From Yponomeuta sedellus (lineage: Eukaryota > Arthropoda > Insecta > Lepidoptera > Yponomeutidae), in the NCBI GenBank assembly GCA_934045075.1, contig OW203727.1, positions 21,392,811 to 21,456,810 on the forward strand: DNA of 64,000 nt. Direction: 5' to 3'. Position 1 is the first letter of the stretch. The number at the start of each line of letters is the position of its first letter. A program made the translations under genes and the position numbers. Of the stretch, positions 16,996 to 28,080 are shown one piece after another. A model generated the notes under the pieces. That model made no database searches. It had not been told where the DNA came from and worked only from the letters and a program-made list of their open reading frames with translations.

Positions 16996-18384
16996 TTATT
17001 TTATATTTATCTTATCACTAAAAAAACTCGCCTCACTATTATCATACAGTGAATAAACTTGTTTAATAAATTTCTGTAATACGTCCCAGTGCGGTGTGTC
17101 CGTATCAGTCTGCAATTTTATTACCATCAACGCTTTTTTCCACCTCTCTTGAGCGTTGGTACTTGCAGCATCGGTAGTGTTGTAGACCTTCAATTCTATA
17201 TAGAATTCTCCTTCCGTCGTTGCTGTCCGACGAACGTGACCATTGGCGACCCGCGTCACTAGACTCGACCCCAGTTGGTGCTGCTCGGGAGTCGCTTTAG
17301 CGACCTTCTCTGCGTCTCGCAAAATCCCGAAAAGATCTCCCACCGTCTTTTTCTTTAAGGTGCTTGCAGACCTGTAAAAGTGAACAATATATTTTAAAAC
17401 ATAAGTACCTTCATAAACTTATACCTATATTCCGATTGGGTAGGCTATCTATAGGAGATACACATACATTGAACGAGTATGAAGTGGATGATAGTTTAAT
17501 ATGAAGGGTACATATCTACTTTTGATCTATCCCATATATGTCATTCTTAATAAGCAAATATCCCAAGTGATTCTTAATAAGCATATCTTACATGGAAAAC
17601 AAAAATACTACGCGAAGCGGGTATCGAACCCACGACTAGTAAGATGCAAAGTAAACAGTCGACAGCATGTTAACCTTTACGAGTACATGCCTGCAATGTA
17701 ATCAACGATTCAATGACTCAGCGGTGTGCTAGAGTCAAATGACTCGACAACGTAACAACGAATAATATAACAAGACTAATTCTATTCCAGTAAACTTTTC
17801 CCTGGATGTAAACATTTACCGTAACGATCAATGTTAAGCCGGGTCCGCTGCGCCATGTTACGCGTGTTACAAAAAATGTAACACGTTATTAAAACAAAAA
17901 TGGGGAGTGGTATTAACACTTTACGTGTTACGTAACGTAACGTTATATAACAAGTACCTAACGTGTTATACCATACCCCACTTTTATTATATTTAAGTGT
18001 TACGTTTTTTGTAACACGCGTAACATGGTGCAGCGGACCCGGCTTTAGGCTATAGAAAATAAGGTTTAAGGGTCAAACCTATGGTTTGAATTATTAAGAC
18101 GAATAAACAACTTTTAGTTATGAAACAAACAAATAAACAGTTGTTATCTCTTTCAATGTTCCAAGATTTTCATCAACAGCTTGATTACATCGAGGGAATC
18201 GTCATTTGAAACGATGTGTAAAGTGTACAATCATTTATAATAAACTATAGATGTATTGTATTCTTACCTAACTGTCTCCTCAACGTAGCTCGATGCTTTG
18301 CGTTTGGAGCTGGTTGGAGTCTTTTGCTTCTTACTCGACTGCACAGCAATAGGTACACCAGAGAATTCAAACTCGGAGTCAGAC
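16996..18384 (-). CDS. Multi-exon small gene, unknown function
   Basis: Last exon 16996..17371, internal exon 18268..18384, joined in phase 2. The acceptors read TTTTACAG and TTATTTCAG, the internal exon's donor is GTAAG, and the two exons give 163 codons without a stop. A first exon is uncertain. ATGTTA before GTAAGT at about 18597..18606 has good signals but would not keep the frame with the best acceptor, so another exon or acceptor is needed. The product resembles the two-exon gene at 11955 in layout: acidic SDSEFEF, then basic SSKKQKTPTSSKRKAS, then a folded-looking C-terminus (GEFYIELKVYN, WKKALMVIKLQ, WDVLQKFIKQVYSLYD). The 896-bp intron has taken a MITE and a tRNA-like fragment. Function unknown; a nuclear protein is plausible. 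Confidence 0.65.
17608..17690 (-). repeat. tRNA-like fragment in the intron
   Basis: On the - strand a T-arm GTGGG-TTCGATA-CCCGC is followed by TTCGCGTAG, but the upstream part does not form an acceptor partner or anticodon arm. It is probably a degenerate tRNA-derived SINE head. Confidence 0.35.
17837..18044. mobile_element. Palindromic MITE inside the leftward gene's intron
   Basis: 208 bp, nearly a full palindrome. It starts AGCCGGGTCCGCTGC and ends GCAGCGGACCCGGCT, with inner repeats of GTTACGCGTGTTACAAAAAA. It is flanked by TTA on both sides (17834..17836 and 18045..18047), as expected for PIF/Harbinger-type 3-bp TSDs. It has no coding capacity. Confidence 0.75.
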
Positions 18385-20170
18385 CTGAAATAATAATAAC
18401 ATAGTTTTATACCAGTCTTATACATTTAACCTAAACGATTTATACACCGTATTGTAATTACTATACTAGATAAATGTAGTGACTGGAACATATTTTTTAG
18501 ACATAGTTCGGGACATAGTTTTCATATAGGGACTAATACGGTTTAGTCAGTGGAACACGTAAAAAAAAAATTTAGGATGTAAATAAATATACTTACTAAC
18601 ATTTTGATACCGATGGAGTGACTGGTAGCGAGGAAGTCGTAGATAATTACACCACACGGAGACTGTACTGAACAGCGTTATCACGTTATCGGAAGTGATG
18701 AGAATTTTAGATAAATCAGGGTGTTATAGGTTTATATCCTAAATGTGTATGTTGTTTTTTTATTACAAGTACTGTAATGAAGTAAATGCGAAAATCGCCT
18801 TTATTTATAGGTGTATGAATATAGGTGATTGTTGATAAAAATAATACATATTACTTTTTAGTATCGAACACCCAAAATTTTTGCTTTGCCTTCAAAAGTA
18901 GGTACTTAACCAAATCATCTTGACCGGTAGCAAGGTCAAGCCTATATGTTATTCTCATAATGTCAGCACTATTTAATAGCTCAAGTTAATGTGGCTGGTT
19001 GCCATTGCAACATAATGTGACCAATATATCGATTATTGTAGGTAAGATGTTTCGCAATCAGAAGCTTGCAACGGATCCAATAACGTTAACGTAGCAAATT
19101 CGTAGGTTTCATACCTAGGTAGGTGTAAATAGTCCTAGATACACATGTTGCAATTTACTTTAGATTTTCTTAATCTTAATCAGATAATGTTCGAGCTGGG
19201 TGAATATTTCACTATAGCAGAAGAAAATAAACTGTTATTTCCAGTTACCAGAAATCAGATGATGAGCTAAATAGGAAATTATAATTAATTCCTCTAGCTT
19301 ATCCATAGAAAACATCGTATGATATCGATGAAATTACTATATAAATGTATTTCAGGATAAATAATACTTATCTAGGTATTCTTTATAAAGCATTTGGTAG
19401 ACTCCACAATATTATGTGAAAGTCAAACATTAGGTATTAATGATACCTACAGCTAAATATTTTGATGCAACGAGTTTTTTCCGTGTGGATCTTAGACTAG
19501 AGTATAGCTAGTATAGTCAACCTTTGGTTATCTCTTATGTAGGTGATACTTTAAAATATTATGACCCCTCTAAATTCTTTATTTATGGGTTATGTAAAAT
19601 TTACTGTATTTATTTTACTGTATGTTACAGATAAATTTAGATAGAAAATGAACGAGAACTGATGTTAGAAAACTGTTGAAAAAATATAAAACTATCTGCA
19701 TAGGTTCAGTTACGTATAATGGGATGAGAATAATATCTTCAAGTTTCAATTAAAAAAAGACAAAATGCTGTCGGTCGTATTTACAAAATCATGATTTCTT
19801 AAAATACTTTAACATCAAGTCTTAAAAAAATAATAACATGGAAAATGCTTTATTACCGGAATACCTTTAAGGAATGTTCAAAGGAACCAACTTTTATAAA
19901 TAAAACTGTACTTTTTGACAACATATTTTTTCTTACACCGTGTATACTTCGTATCAAATTTATAACTCCTGCGTCAACAGCTAAAGGTTGACAATCCCTG
20001 CCAGCCACCTATCATATTCGCATTCGCGTTAACTAAAGTGACACGTTAGTAGGAAATAGATTTCCATTAATGAAAGTATACTTTTATGTGTCAGTGATAT
20101 TATCATCACGATTTTACTTAAGTATACCCAAGGATTCAAGTAACTGTAGAAGTACATTTTTCCTACTGTG
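18385..20170. other. Right non-coding arm of the Polinton
   Basis: AT-rich. Apart from a possible first exon at about 18597..18606 no gene could be supported, and no conserved motif was recognised in short frames on either strand. Confidence 0.5.
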
Positions 20171-20179
20171 CAATGTTTT

Positions 20180-20790
20180 GTGTTTTCCGTAGTGAACGAT
20201 AAACAGGAGACTTCAATCTGATCACTAACATTTTTGTGGGAAAAGTAAGGTATTCTTTGTGCCGACCATAAAATATGCCTAAAATACAAGTATTTCCTGG
20301 TTCTGCCAATCACCCAGTATTTGTGTCACATGAAAAGGATCACAAAATTTTGTTGTGTTGGAATCACCTTTTTTACAATGGGAGACGTCAATCTGACCAT
20401 AAAATACAGTTAAGACGAAAATGTTTTGTGTCACTGTTGCGCAAGAAGGTTCATCACATGAAGTCAATCTGATCACAAAGTAATTTGTGGTGCTGAATCT
20501 TTCTAACAGTGGGAGCCGTCAATCTGACCACAAAATATGATTAAGTTGAAATTGTACTTTTATGTTATTGTATGAAGGGCCATCACGGGAAGTCAATCTG
20601 ATAACAAAATTTGTGGTGTTGTACCTTGTTCATGTGGGAGACGTCAATCTGACTACAAAACAAACTGAGTTGAAAAAGCAAAGTTTTGTGTCACTGTTAT
20701 GAAAAGTAGACACCAGTGGTGTTAAACTCATTCAGTGGGAGAAGCCAATCTGGTCACAAAACTATGACTGGGTAAATACAAGTATCACTT
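20180..20790. repeat. Degenerate subterminal tandem array, about 128-bp period
   Basis: A unit with GGGAG-CGTCAATCTGACCAC, alternating with GAAGTCAATCTGATCACAAA, recurs. CGTCAATCTGACC-type cores lie at about 20386, 20517 and 20642; AAGTCAATCTGAT-type cores at about 20461 and 20590; diverged ones near 20211 and 20743. Phrases such as TTGTGTCACTGTT repeat with them. The array lies only about 0.4 kb from the right end of the element. Confidence 0.65.
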
Positions 20791-21077
20791 GGAATATTTC
20801 ATGTCATTGTCTTAATGAGGAAACCTAACCGATACCGCAAATAATGTGTGCTGTTTTATCTAGTATATTACGAAACTGCACAAAACATAGCTAGTGGGTA
20901 AATACAATTCAGTTGAGCTTGGGGATCCTTTATTTAATTCAACTCAGTGACTATGCGGACCTATCTCCACCAAGATGATGGTGAGTTGCATTCACTCAAG
21001 CTTCCTAGTGTCATTCGTTTTCATTGATGGAATTTATCATAAACTGTGTAGGTTGCTCGTAAAATTATTGAAACTAT

Positions 21078-21219
21078 AAATTAGAATCACTCGATGTTAT
21101 TGGGTATTCTGGAATAGCTGTAATGAGTTTGAGAGAGCGACAAGCCGCGCCAACCGGCGCGGTGCGTCGTGAGCTCAAACGAATGGAAGCTGGTCCAGAA
21201 TGCCCAATAACATCCTACT
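21078..21219 (-). repeat. Polinton right terminal inverted repeat, hairpin-forming
   Basis: Mirror of the left TIR: 21138..21219 are the exact reverse complement of 4824..4905, followed inward by a diverged extension. It holds the same internal palindrome, centred near 21153.5. Confidence 0.9.
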
Positions 21220-21530
21220 AGTGGCACCTTCACACACATAAAGATACGTGAAGGGACCACTCGGACGCTGCAGAGTCTCGGACATAATTTTTTAGACGAA
21301 GTAAGCTTGGAACACCTATACCATCATGATAGCTCGGCCTGGCCTACAATAAAAACAAGTTAATACGTGCAGAGCCAACCAGGGCACGGGTTTCTTCACC
21401 ATGTTTTTCTTCAAAATTTGAGTGTCGTATTGCTACTACGAACTCGCAGATGTATGAAACTTTGAAAATAAACCAATTCATAGATTGCACTGAGAACCGA
21501 ATCTGGGTCGCTCGCATCTGAGTCCATCGT
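21220..21530 (-). repeat. SINE family E copy, split by the Polinton
   Basis: Starts with the right TSD and continues ACCTTCAC...GGGACCACTCGGACGCTGCA, ending near 21530 with a reversed tRNA-like head (ACCGAATCTGGGTCGCTC). The missing outer end of the repeat is at 4800..4823 (GATTCATACA...AGTGGC), left of the Polinton. Confidence 0.65.
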
Positions 21531-22255
21531 TTTACTAACAGGAATAGCTGTTAGCTTTTAGAATATACCTTGGGCTCAAGAGTAGGCTTTGGTTTTCGCC
21601 AAATTTCGCCGGTTTTCGTACTGATGACCAAGTTCTGATTTCGAAATTAAGTGTCATATTAGTTCCGATATTTCTATTACGCGATTATATCCGATTCTAT
21701 CCGATAGGAGCGGAGATATATTCTAAAAGCTATACCACAGCTTCAACCAGCATAGTAAGTCATGAATCATAGTTCAATGAAACAGCGCCCAGGGCTCACC
21801 ACCGGCCATAATTGTCATAATAAACTACGAATTCCTGTATTATTATGAAACGTTGTCTTGAACAAAGGAAGTACTTTTTCACCGAATATTTTGCCGAGGC
21901 GAAGAATGCGGTCACGGAAAGGAACCCAAATAAAGCTGGAAATTTCACAAACGAAACGAAAAGTCAAGGTTTTGCTCTGAAAATAAAAGGAAAAGTAATA
22001 CAAGTACAAAGGACAAAGCAAAACTAGAAACAAGAACTTCCATAACCTTACGTAAGTAAGAAAACATTACTTCCCTATTATATTACGTTCTCTTATTGTG
22101 TTTTTTACTCAAGGAAGATTTTTTTGGGCTTCCTCTCAAGTCGGTTACCTAAAAATGAAGAGGCCTGAAGATCTATCAACGTAAGTACTGCTTAATGATT
22201 CACGATACGCATATTTGTCAAATTATCAAAGAACCGTTCGGCAAGCAATCGAATT
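21531..22255. other. Non-coding flank without recognised gene
   Basis: Short open frames at 21815..22033 overlap each other on both strands and lack domains. No repeat family was clearly identified. Confidence 0.45.
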
Positions 22256-22259
22256 TAAA

Positions 22260-22415
22260 AACGATAGGAATTTCAACAGAGATTTTTGTTACTTTTTGTT
22301 CAAAATCATCTAGATTTTGAAATCGACACCAAGTTTTATAATAATATGTAACGTTAATTAATCCATAGTTTCTGCGCTACTTTAAATGAAACATTTTCAT
22401 TCAATTTCATTTCGA
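22260..22415 (+). repeat. Retroelement 3' end, family with CATTTCATTT tail
   Basis: Holds ATCTAGATTTTGAAATCGACACC, TAACGTTAATTAATCC, GCGCTACTTTAAATGAAAC and an ATTTCATTTC tail. The same order occurs at 49085..49200. Confidence 0.55.
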
Positions 22416-22619
22416 GCATTGTTTCAAACTTTCAAGTACGCGGAATCCAGTGCTAAGTAAATACAAATAACCGCCCTCACTTTTAACTTACTTAAAATAT
22501 AGTATTTAGTGAGATGTATTTTTGGATGCATGCCTAGTACATAATTTAATCATCTAAGCTTAGAATAAGTGGCATGTTTTATCTCCGAATTAAATAAATA
22601 AATCACGCGTTGTGCGTAG

Positions 22620-22800
22620 TGAGTGTTGTGTGTCGGCCAGCTGCAAAAAACTAATAGTGACTACCCACAATAATTGATTGTGCTCGCCACTTCAGTCTAC
22701 CCGAGACCACAGCAATTGTAACGCTGCTGAAACGTCGGGAAAACCTAATAAACAATCGCGATTAGACCCGTTTTATATACAACTATCTGTCAAGATAACA
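22620..22800 (+). repeat. Dispersed repeat (family G)
   Basis: Marked by CACAATAATTGATTGTGCTC, ACGCTGCTGAAACGTCGGG and ACAATCGCGATTAGACCCG. Related copies are at 58878..59150 and, reversed, 63430..63610. Class unknown. Confidence 0.5.
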
Positions 22801-22810
22801 AGATTAATAG

Positions 22811-23860
22811 TAGATTATGCATTAAGGGAATAAAACCATGTATTACGTCATGGGCGGTATATTGAACCCTGAGCGGAGCGAAGGACTCCGAGTTAACTCC
22901 CGAGCGCAGCGAGGGAGTTAAATTTTAACTCCTGAGCGAAGCGAGGGAGTTATGTAGAGTCCTGAGTGAAGCCAGGGGTTCATACCGCCCGAGACTAAGA
23001 CATGTTTTATTCCAGAGGTGAATACTCTACTTTTCACACCATCTGGGAGACAATAAAATTTTTCTTTTTTTTATTGGTGTTTCGGGCGGTCACACGACAC
23101 AGTAGTTCAGAAAAAAAAGAAAAAAGGGGTGAGTTTCGAACAACAATTCGAATTTCCAATTGCAATGCGGGGCTTCTTCATAGTTTTCATGCGAATTTTG
23201 ACATTCTAAATTCAAATCACTTTATTCCCTAGGGAAATTCTTCATTATTATTGCCCTCGAGAGACAAGGCTATGCTTTACGATGTTATTTGACGGTACGT
23301 AATAAGGCATTGTCGAGCAGGAGGTGTGAAAATAGTAGATTATGCATTAAGGGAATAAAACCATGTATTACGTCATGGGCGGTATATTGAACCCTGAGCG
23401 GAGCGAAGGACTCCGAGTTAACTCCCGAGCACAGCGAGGGAGTTAACATTTTAATTCCTGAGCGAAGCGAGGGAGTTATGTAGAGTCCTGAGTGAAGCCA
23501 GGGGTTTATACCGCCCGAGACTAAGACATGTTTTATTCCAGAGGTGAATACTCTACTTTTCACACCATCTGGGAGACAATAAAATTTTTCTTTTTTTTAT
23601 TGGTGTTTCGCGCGCTCACACGACACAGTAGTTCAGAAAAAAAAGAAAAAAGGGGTGAGTTTCGAACAAAAATTCGAATTTCGAATTGCAATGCGGGGGG
23701 CTTTTTCATAGTTTTCATGCGAATTTTGACATTCTTAATTCAAATCACTTTATTTCCTAGGGAAATTCTTCATTATTACTGCCCTCGAGAGACAAGGCTA
23801 TGCTTTACGATGATATTTGACGGTACGTAATAAGGCATTGTCGAGCAGGAGGTGTGAAAA
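22811..23860. repeat. 525-bp tandem duplication
   Basis: Unit 1 begins TAGATTATGCATTAAGGG at 22811 and unit 2 at 23336; both end GTCGAGCAGGAGGTGTGAAAA. The copies are nearly identical. Each has inner inverted repeats built on GCGGTATATTGAACCCTGAG / CAGGGGTT.ATACCGCCC and several GAGCGAAGCGAGGGAGTT units of alternating direction, so each unit can fold into a long hairpin. No gene. Confidence 0.85.
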
Positions 23861-25207
23861 GTATATTATTTATGTATCATTGTCGCGTATTTCTGATTAA
23901 CACGCTGGCGGTCGTAGGTTTGATTACAACTGCCAACGTACATTTGTACAGCAAAAATAAAAATATATAGCTCAAAGTTACAACGTAGATAGAAAGTTAC
24001 AACTTTATTCAGTGTTATTAGGAAAACTGACAGCTTCTCACTAATTTTTCTTATAAACCTACCTGTATATGTAGGTTTATTTAATAATTTATAAATTTTT
24101 ATTTTATTCCTTCGTAAACTTACGCCTGAGTCTTTAAAGAATAGGCAGAGACAAGGATTTGCCAATTGCTATGTAATAGAAAAATCTACGCTTCATCAAC
24201 ATTAGTTGCTTGGCTTGCCATACCTTTTGTTTTACTATTTATTGTAATACTAGCTGACCTAGTGAACTTGGTTATTTTCCCCTCCGTAAGATCCATCCTT
24301 GTACTTCAAGAAATATTCTAAAAAAAGAAAAAAAGATAATCATCTTTTTTAAATAATTTTGCTAGGGCTCCACTTATACACATTTTATATGTGTTGTGTA
24401 AAATATTTCTTCCTTTGTGTACAATAAAGTATAATATTTTTTTACTACTAGTGCCCACCGTGGATTGGCAATTTTCAGTGCTAAGGTATTTAATTTTATA
24501 TTATAATTGAGGTAATAATTTTAAAACATTTAAATACGATGTTTGTAACTGAGTCGCAAGTACAGTCTCACAGTCTTATTCATACAAAAATGATTCCACT
24601 AAATGGAGTAAAGGGTGATTTCTAGCAGCATATTCTTTTATAAACCTTCCTTTATAGAGTTCTCTAGAAGAAACTGCTATTAGCATTAAGGACGCGACAT
24701 GTTTCTTTCTGATGGTAACTTTGGTTTGTAGTTATCTTATCTCAATCAAAAATCGTATCTGTCGCGGATTGGCGATTTCATCTAGCAGTGAGGTACGTAA
24801 ATACGTTAGATACTCAGGTTTTCTCGCTAAGTTTTTCATTCTTGAGTAAATCTACATAATATACAAGTAACGCATATGTAACAGAAATTTTGTTTTTCCT
24901 GTAAACGCTACGCTAGATAAAATGTTTTAGACACTTAACAAGAAAATTAAATGAACTGCGACAATTATGCGAGGATTTTATATGTATTCCTTCTGTATTT
25001 AAACATGGCTGTTCCATAGCCTTACTCTTGGTTGGACTTAAGTCGCCCAGTTTCCATTTCGTCACGTACGTCTCTTTTAGAAATGGGATGTTGATTGAAT
25101 AAATATAACAGTAGGCTTTTTTGCTTCCAGGGAGATTTACAACTTTTATGTATCTCAAAATTCAAGGCTGAGGTGACATTGTTACTCAGTAGATAGACAA
25201 TATTTGA
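23861..25207. other. Non-coding flank
   Basis: A tRNA-like fragment (GGCGGTCGTAGGTTTGATTAC) is near 23905, and a TAGCTGACCTAGTGAACTTGG retroelement-end-like motif near 24250. SINE E body fragments appear near 24465 and 24770 (GATTGGCAATTTTCAGTG; CTCAGGTTTTCTCGC). No gene. Confidence 0.4.
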
Positions 25208-25330
25208 GGCATGATAAGATAAGAATATTTTTTATTGTATGCCGAAAAAATAGTTACAGAAACGGCAGATACAAAAGATCAAATACAATTGGCGGCCTTA
25301 TTGCTAAAAGCAATTTCTTCCAGGCAACCT
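25208..25330 (-). repeat. LINE 3' end (family D), reversed
   Basis: GATAAGATAAGAATATTTTTTATTG, then CAATTGGCGGCCTTATTGC, ending CTTCCAGGCAACC. Confidence 0.6.
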
Positions 25331-25999
25331 CAAATTGGAGAATTTGCCGAGGAGAAATAGATACGGGCAAATGCGAACATTAATAGACAAGTACGTATAC
25401 GTACCTAATAATAAACTGAAATAAATCATACTTAAGTACTCTAAATAAATATCTACATATACTTACATAAATAGTGTCTTATAAAAAGTGTGTTATATGA
25501 ACAAGAAAAAGGTTATATTCCTACATTATATATGTAAAGAGAAGTGAATGACTACTTACAGAAAAATTACTTAATTAGACAGAAGGTATTGCATTACTCT
25601 GGCTTTAAATATAGCCGGATCTACCAAATGAAATTGAAATTAATTTAAATAATTTGTATTGTGTTATTGGGCAACTGCTTTTTAATGTTTTTTTAATATA
25701 GAATTATTTTTTATGAATCGATGTGTATTTTTAATATTCGATGAAGTTTTATGAATTGATTGTGTATCTGAATAATTTGATTAATTTTGCATTGTTTGTT
25801 TGTTTCTTTTTTATGTTAATATCGATTTTATTCTTTTTTGTGGTGTTATTTTTATTTAACCTGCTGTGTTAGGTGGAAAACCTGTGAGGGTGGAGTCTAT
25901 AATGAAATAAATAAATAAAAATAAATAAATAATGTAGCCTAAATACGGTAGTAAGTGACCGGAAAGGAAAAGCTGAAGATCGGTCTAAGTGACATGTCT
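25331..25999. other. AT-rich non-coding stretch
   Basis: Ends in AATAAATAAATAA-type A-rich DNA at about 25910, possibly the tail of an old retroelement. Nothing else was recognised. Confidence 0.4.
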
Positions 26000-26365
26000 T
26001 CGTTATCAACCCTTGTATGTCCCCACTGTTGGGGCACGGGTCTCTTCCTGCCTCGCAGGAAGGTTAGGCCATACTCCACCACAGGGGCCAAGTCCGGGTT
26101 GGTGGAGGATTGTAAGACAGTGGCAGGCCTTACTGTCCGAAGTTATCCAGCCGCCCATAAGGCCTCTGACATGGCTTAACGACTGCCATTATATGCCAGC
26201 CGGCACCAACGGCTTAGCGTGCCTTGCGAAGCACGGAAGCGCTCGGAAAAACGCCACTAGCGGTAGTCACGGGACGCTCACCTACCCCGTATCTGACCGC
26301 GCCTGTTGTTGCTTAACCAAGTGACTGATTCCAATCACTCGGTTCGCCTAGGCCACGAGCGCTCC
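26000..26365 (+). repeat. Interspersed repeat (family C), full-length copy
   Basis: About 370 bp from CGTTATCAACCCTTGTATGT through GGGCACGGGTCTCTTCCTGC, GACATGGCTTAACGACTGCC and GGTAGTCACGGGACGCTC to ATCACTCGGTTCGCCTAGGC. Very abundant here: at least twelve full or partial copies on both strands. No coding frame is conserved among copies; it is probably a SINE-like or non-autonomous element of unknown class. Confidence 0.75.
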
Positions 26366-27149
26366 ATGTCATGTATTGCTAGAGGCCTTTGCCCAGCTGT
26401 GGACTGACAACGGCTGATTATAATCATGATCATAATGATAATGTACACTCGCGGTCTGAAAATGTTTACCACCTTAAGGTTGCTAATTGCATGCACAAAT
26501 CTATGCCACATGGTCGATGATATTATGTGATTTGATTAGGCATAGAGCATGGATTAGGCATACAATGCATAGAAGAAGCAATAAACATTCACCCAAGCGA
26601 GGTTGCCATGGTTTTACAATCAATTTCTATTATTTCAATCCTAGTATTTTTGATAAATGTCATTGTAAAAAAATCAATTATGTCAACTTTTAAATAAAGA
26701 AAAGAGTTTCATCACCAAAACGTCATGATTACTCTTTTTGTTATAATCGATGCTACCACTATTAAAAAGTAATACGTACCTAGATATAGCATTTTAGACT
26801 TTACTGCACACAGTGTGCTAAAGAATCTAATTCGGAAACTGATAAACATTTTTAGACCGTGACCGTGCGTCCCATTATCATCATCATTCAGGCCACAAAC
26901 CTTCTCACCTTCGCTCAGAGAAAAAGTACAATGAGCTTACTTATCATGCGTGTCTACTAAGGTATGGAAATTTCAAGCCCTTAGGTATGTGAACAGGTCT
27001 GACATTCAGTTTTCCTCACAAAATTTTTCTTCACTGTTAGCGAGTGGTACTACTACCTGCTACTAGAGATTTACAAATGTACATAACAAATATCATCTGT
27101 ATATACTTGTGGAATGCAATAGATTATTGAGTATGAGTAACGTAGAAAA
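26366..27149. other. Non-coding flank
   Basis: Short frames only; SINE E body pieces near 26995..27060 (CTCACAAAATTTTTCTTCAC). No gene recognised. Confidence 0.4.
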
Positions 27150-27235
27150 AAGTTATTGGTACATGCCTGGTTTCGAACTCATGACATCCTGAATCAGAGA
27201 CCTTTGTTCTACCGCTGCGTTCTCTTAAGAAAATT
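27150..27235 (-). repeat. tRNA-like SINE head, reversed
   Basis: GGTACATGCCTGGTTTCGAACTC followed by CTTTGTTCTACCGCTGCG is a reversed, decayed tRNA-like head of SINE family E type. Confidence 0.45.
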
Positions 27236-27290
27236 TTTGTTGAAATAGAACAGTACTACTTACTTTTTATCAAATATGCAAAACTATAAA

Positions 27291-28080
27291 TCAGTGGATC
27301 CAACATGCATTGTAACATGATCATCAGTTTCATGACTATAAAATAGGTATCTGGACTCAGCATCAAGTCTTTCGCTAGACCCAATGTTCAAACAAAGTGT
27401 TCTTTGGTTAAATATAACTATAGCAAGTAATAAGAGCAAAACTACAAAGAAAAAGGAAATTGATAAAAAATTTAAAACATTTTTGCAATAAATAACTCGT
27501 AGCCCCGTAGCAAGCTCTACGCCCGTAGCGCTACGGCGTAGCAAGTGCAATGAATCAGTGGATACAAAATGCATTGTAACATGATCATCAGTTTCATGGC
27601 TATAAAATAGGTATCTGGACTCAGCATCAAGTCTTTCGCTAGACCCAATGTTCAAACAAAGTGTTCTTTGGTTAAATATAACTATAGCAAGTAATTAGAG
27701 CAAAACTACAAAGAAAAAGGAAATTGATAAAAAAATTAAAACATTTTTGCAATAAATAACTCGTAGCCCCGTAGCAAGCTCTACGCCCGTAGTGCTACGG
27801 CGTAGCAAGCGCAATGAATCAGTGGATACAACATGCATTGTAACATGATCATCAGTTTCATGGCTTTAAAATAGGTATCTGGACTCATCATAAAGTCTTT
27901 CGCCAGACCCAATGTTCAAACAAAGTGTTCTTTGGTTAAATATAACTATAGCAAGTAATTAGAGCAAAACTACAAATAAAAAGGAAATTGATAAAAAAAT
28001 TAAAACATTTTTGCAATAAATAACTCGTAGCCCCGTAGCAAGCTCTACGCCCGTAGCGCTACGGCGTAGCAAGCGCTACG
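27291..28080. repeat. 264-bp tandem array, three units
   Basis: Units start with TCAGTGGAT at 27291, 27555 and 27819. Each contains GTAACATGATCATCAGTTTC, GCTAGACCCAATGTTCAAAC and the GC-rich palindromic block TAGCAAGCTCTACGCCCGTAG / CTACGGCGTAGCAAGC. The period is a multiple of three, so a - strand frame stays open through one junction (27284..27655, with an Ile/Leu/Phe-rich hydrophobic run). The middle unit has a stop in the same frame. I treat it as a repeat, not a gene. Confidence 0.85.

Larger units (their letters stand above)
4824..21219 (+). mobile_element. Complete Polinton/Maverick (adintovirus-like) element
   Basis: A 16.4-kb self-synthesising DNA transposon or endogenous virus-like element. 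Seen directly: identical 6-bp flanking duplications AGTGGC at 4818..4823 and 21220..21225, TIRs beginning AGTAGGATG with 82 perfectly matching bp, and a full hallmark gene set with uninterrupted frames: PolB2, rve integrase, A32-like ATPase, adenain-like protease, double-jelly-roll MCP and penton. A 6-bp TSD, AG/CT termini and this gene set define Polintons. Genes at 5079..11846 run right; those at 11955..18384 run left. Intact frames and a perfect TSD suggest recent integration, although a MITE sits in one intron. Left and right flanks join into one SINE E copy, so the empty site can be inferred. Confidence 0.97.

Noticed and set aside
18597..18606. ATGTTA/GTAAGT as the definite first exon of the second leftward gene
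   Set aside because: Signals are good, but joining it to the best acceptor at 18384 breaks the frame; kept only as a candidate.
20180..20790. CRISPR array
   Set aside because: The repeats are long, degenerate and tandem without unique spacers of fixed size; the DNA is eukaryotic.
27284..27655. Repeat-encoded membrane protein
   Set aside because: No ATG context or domain; the next unit has a stop in the same frame; explained by the tandem array.
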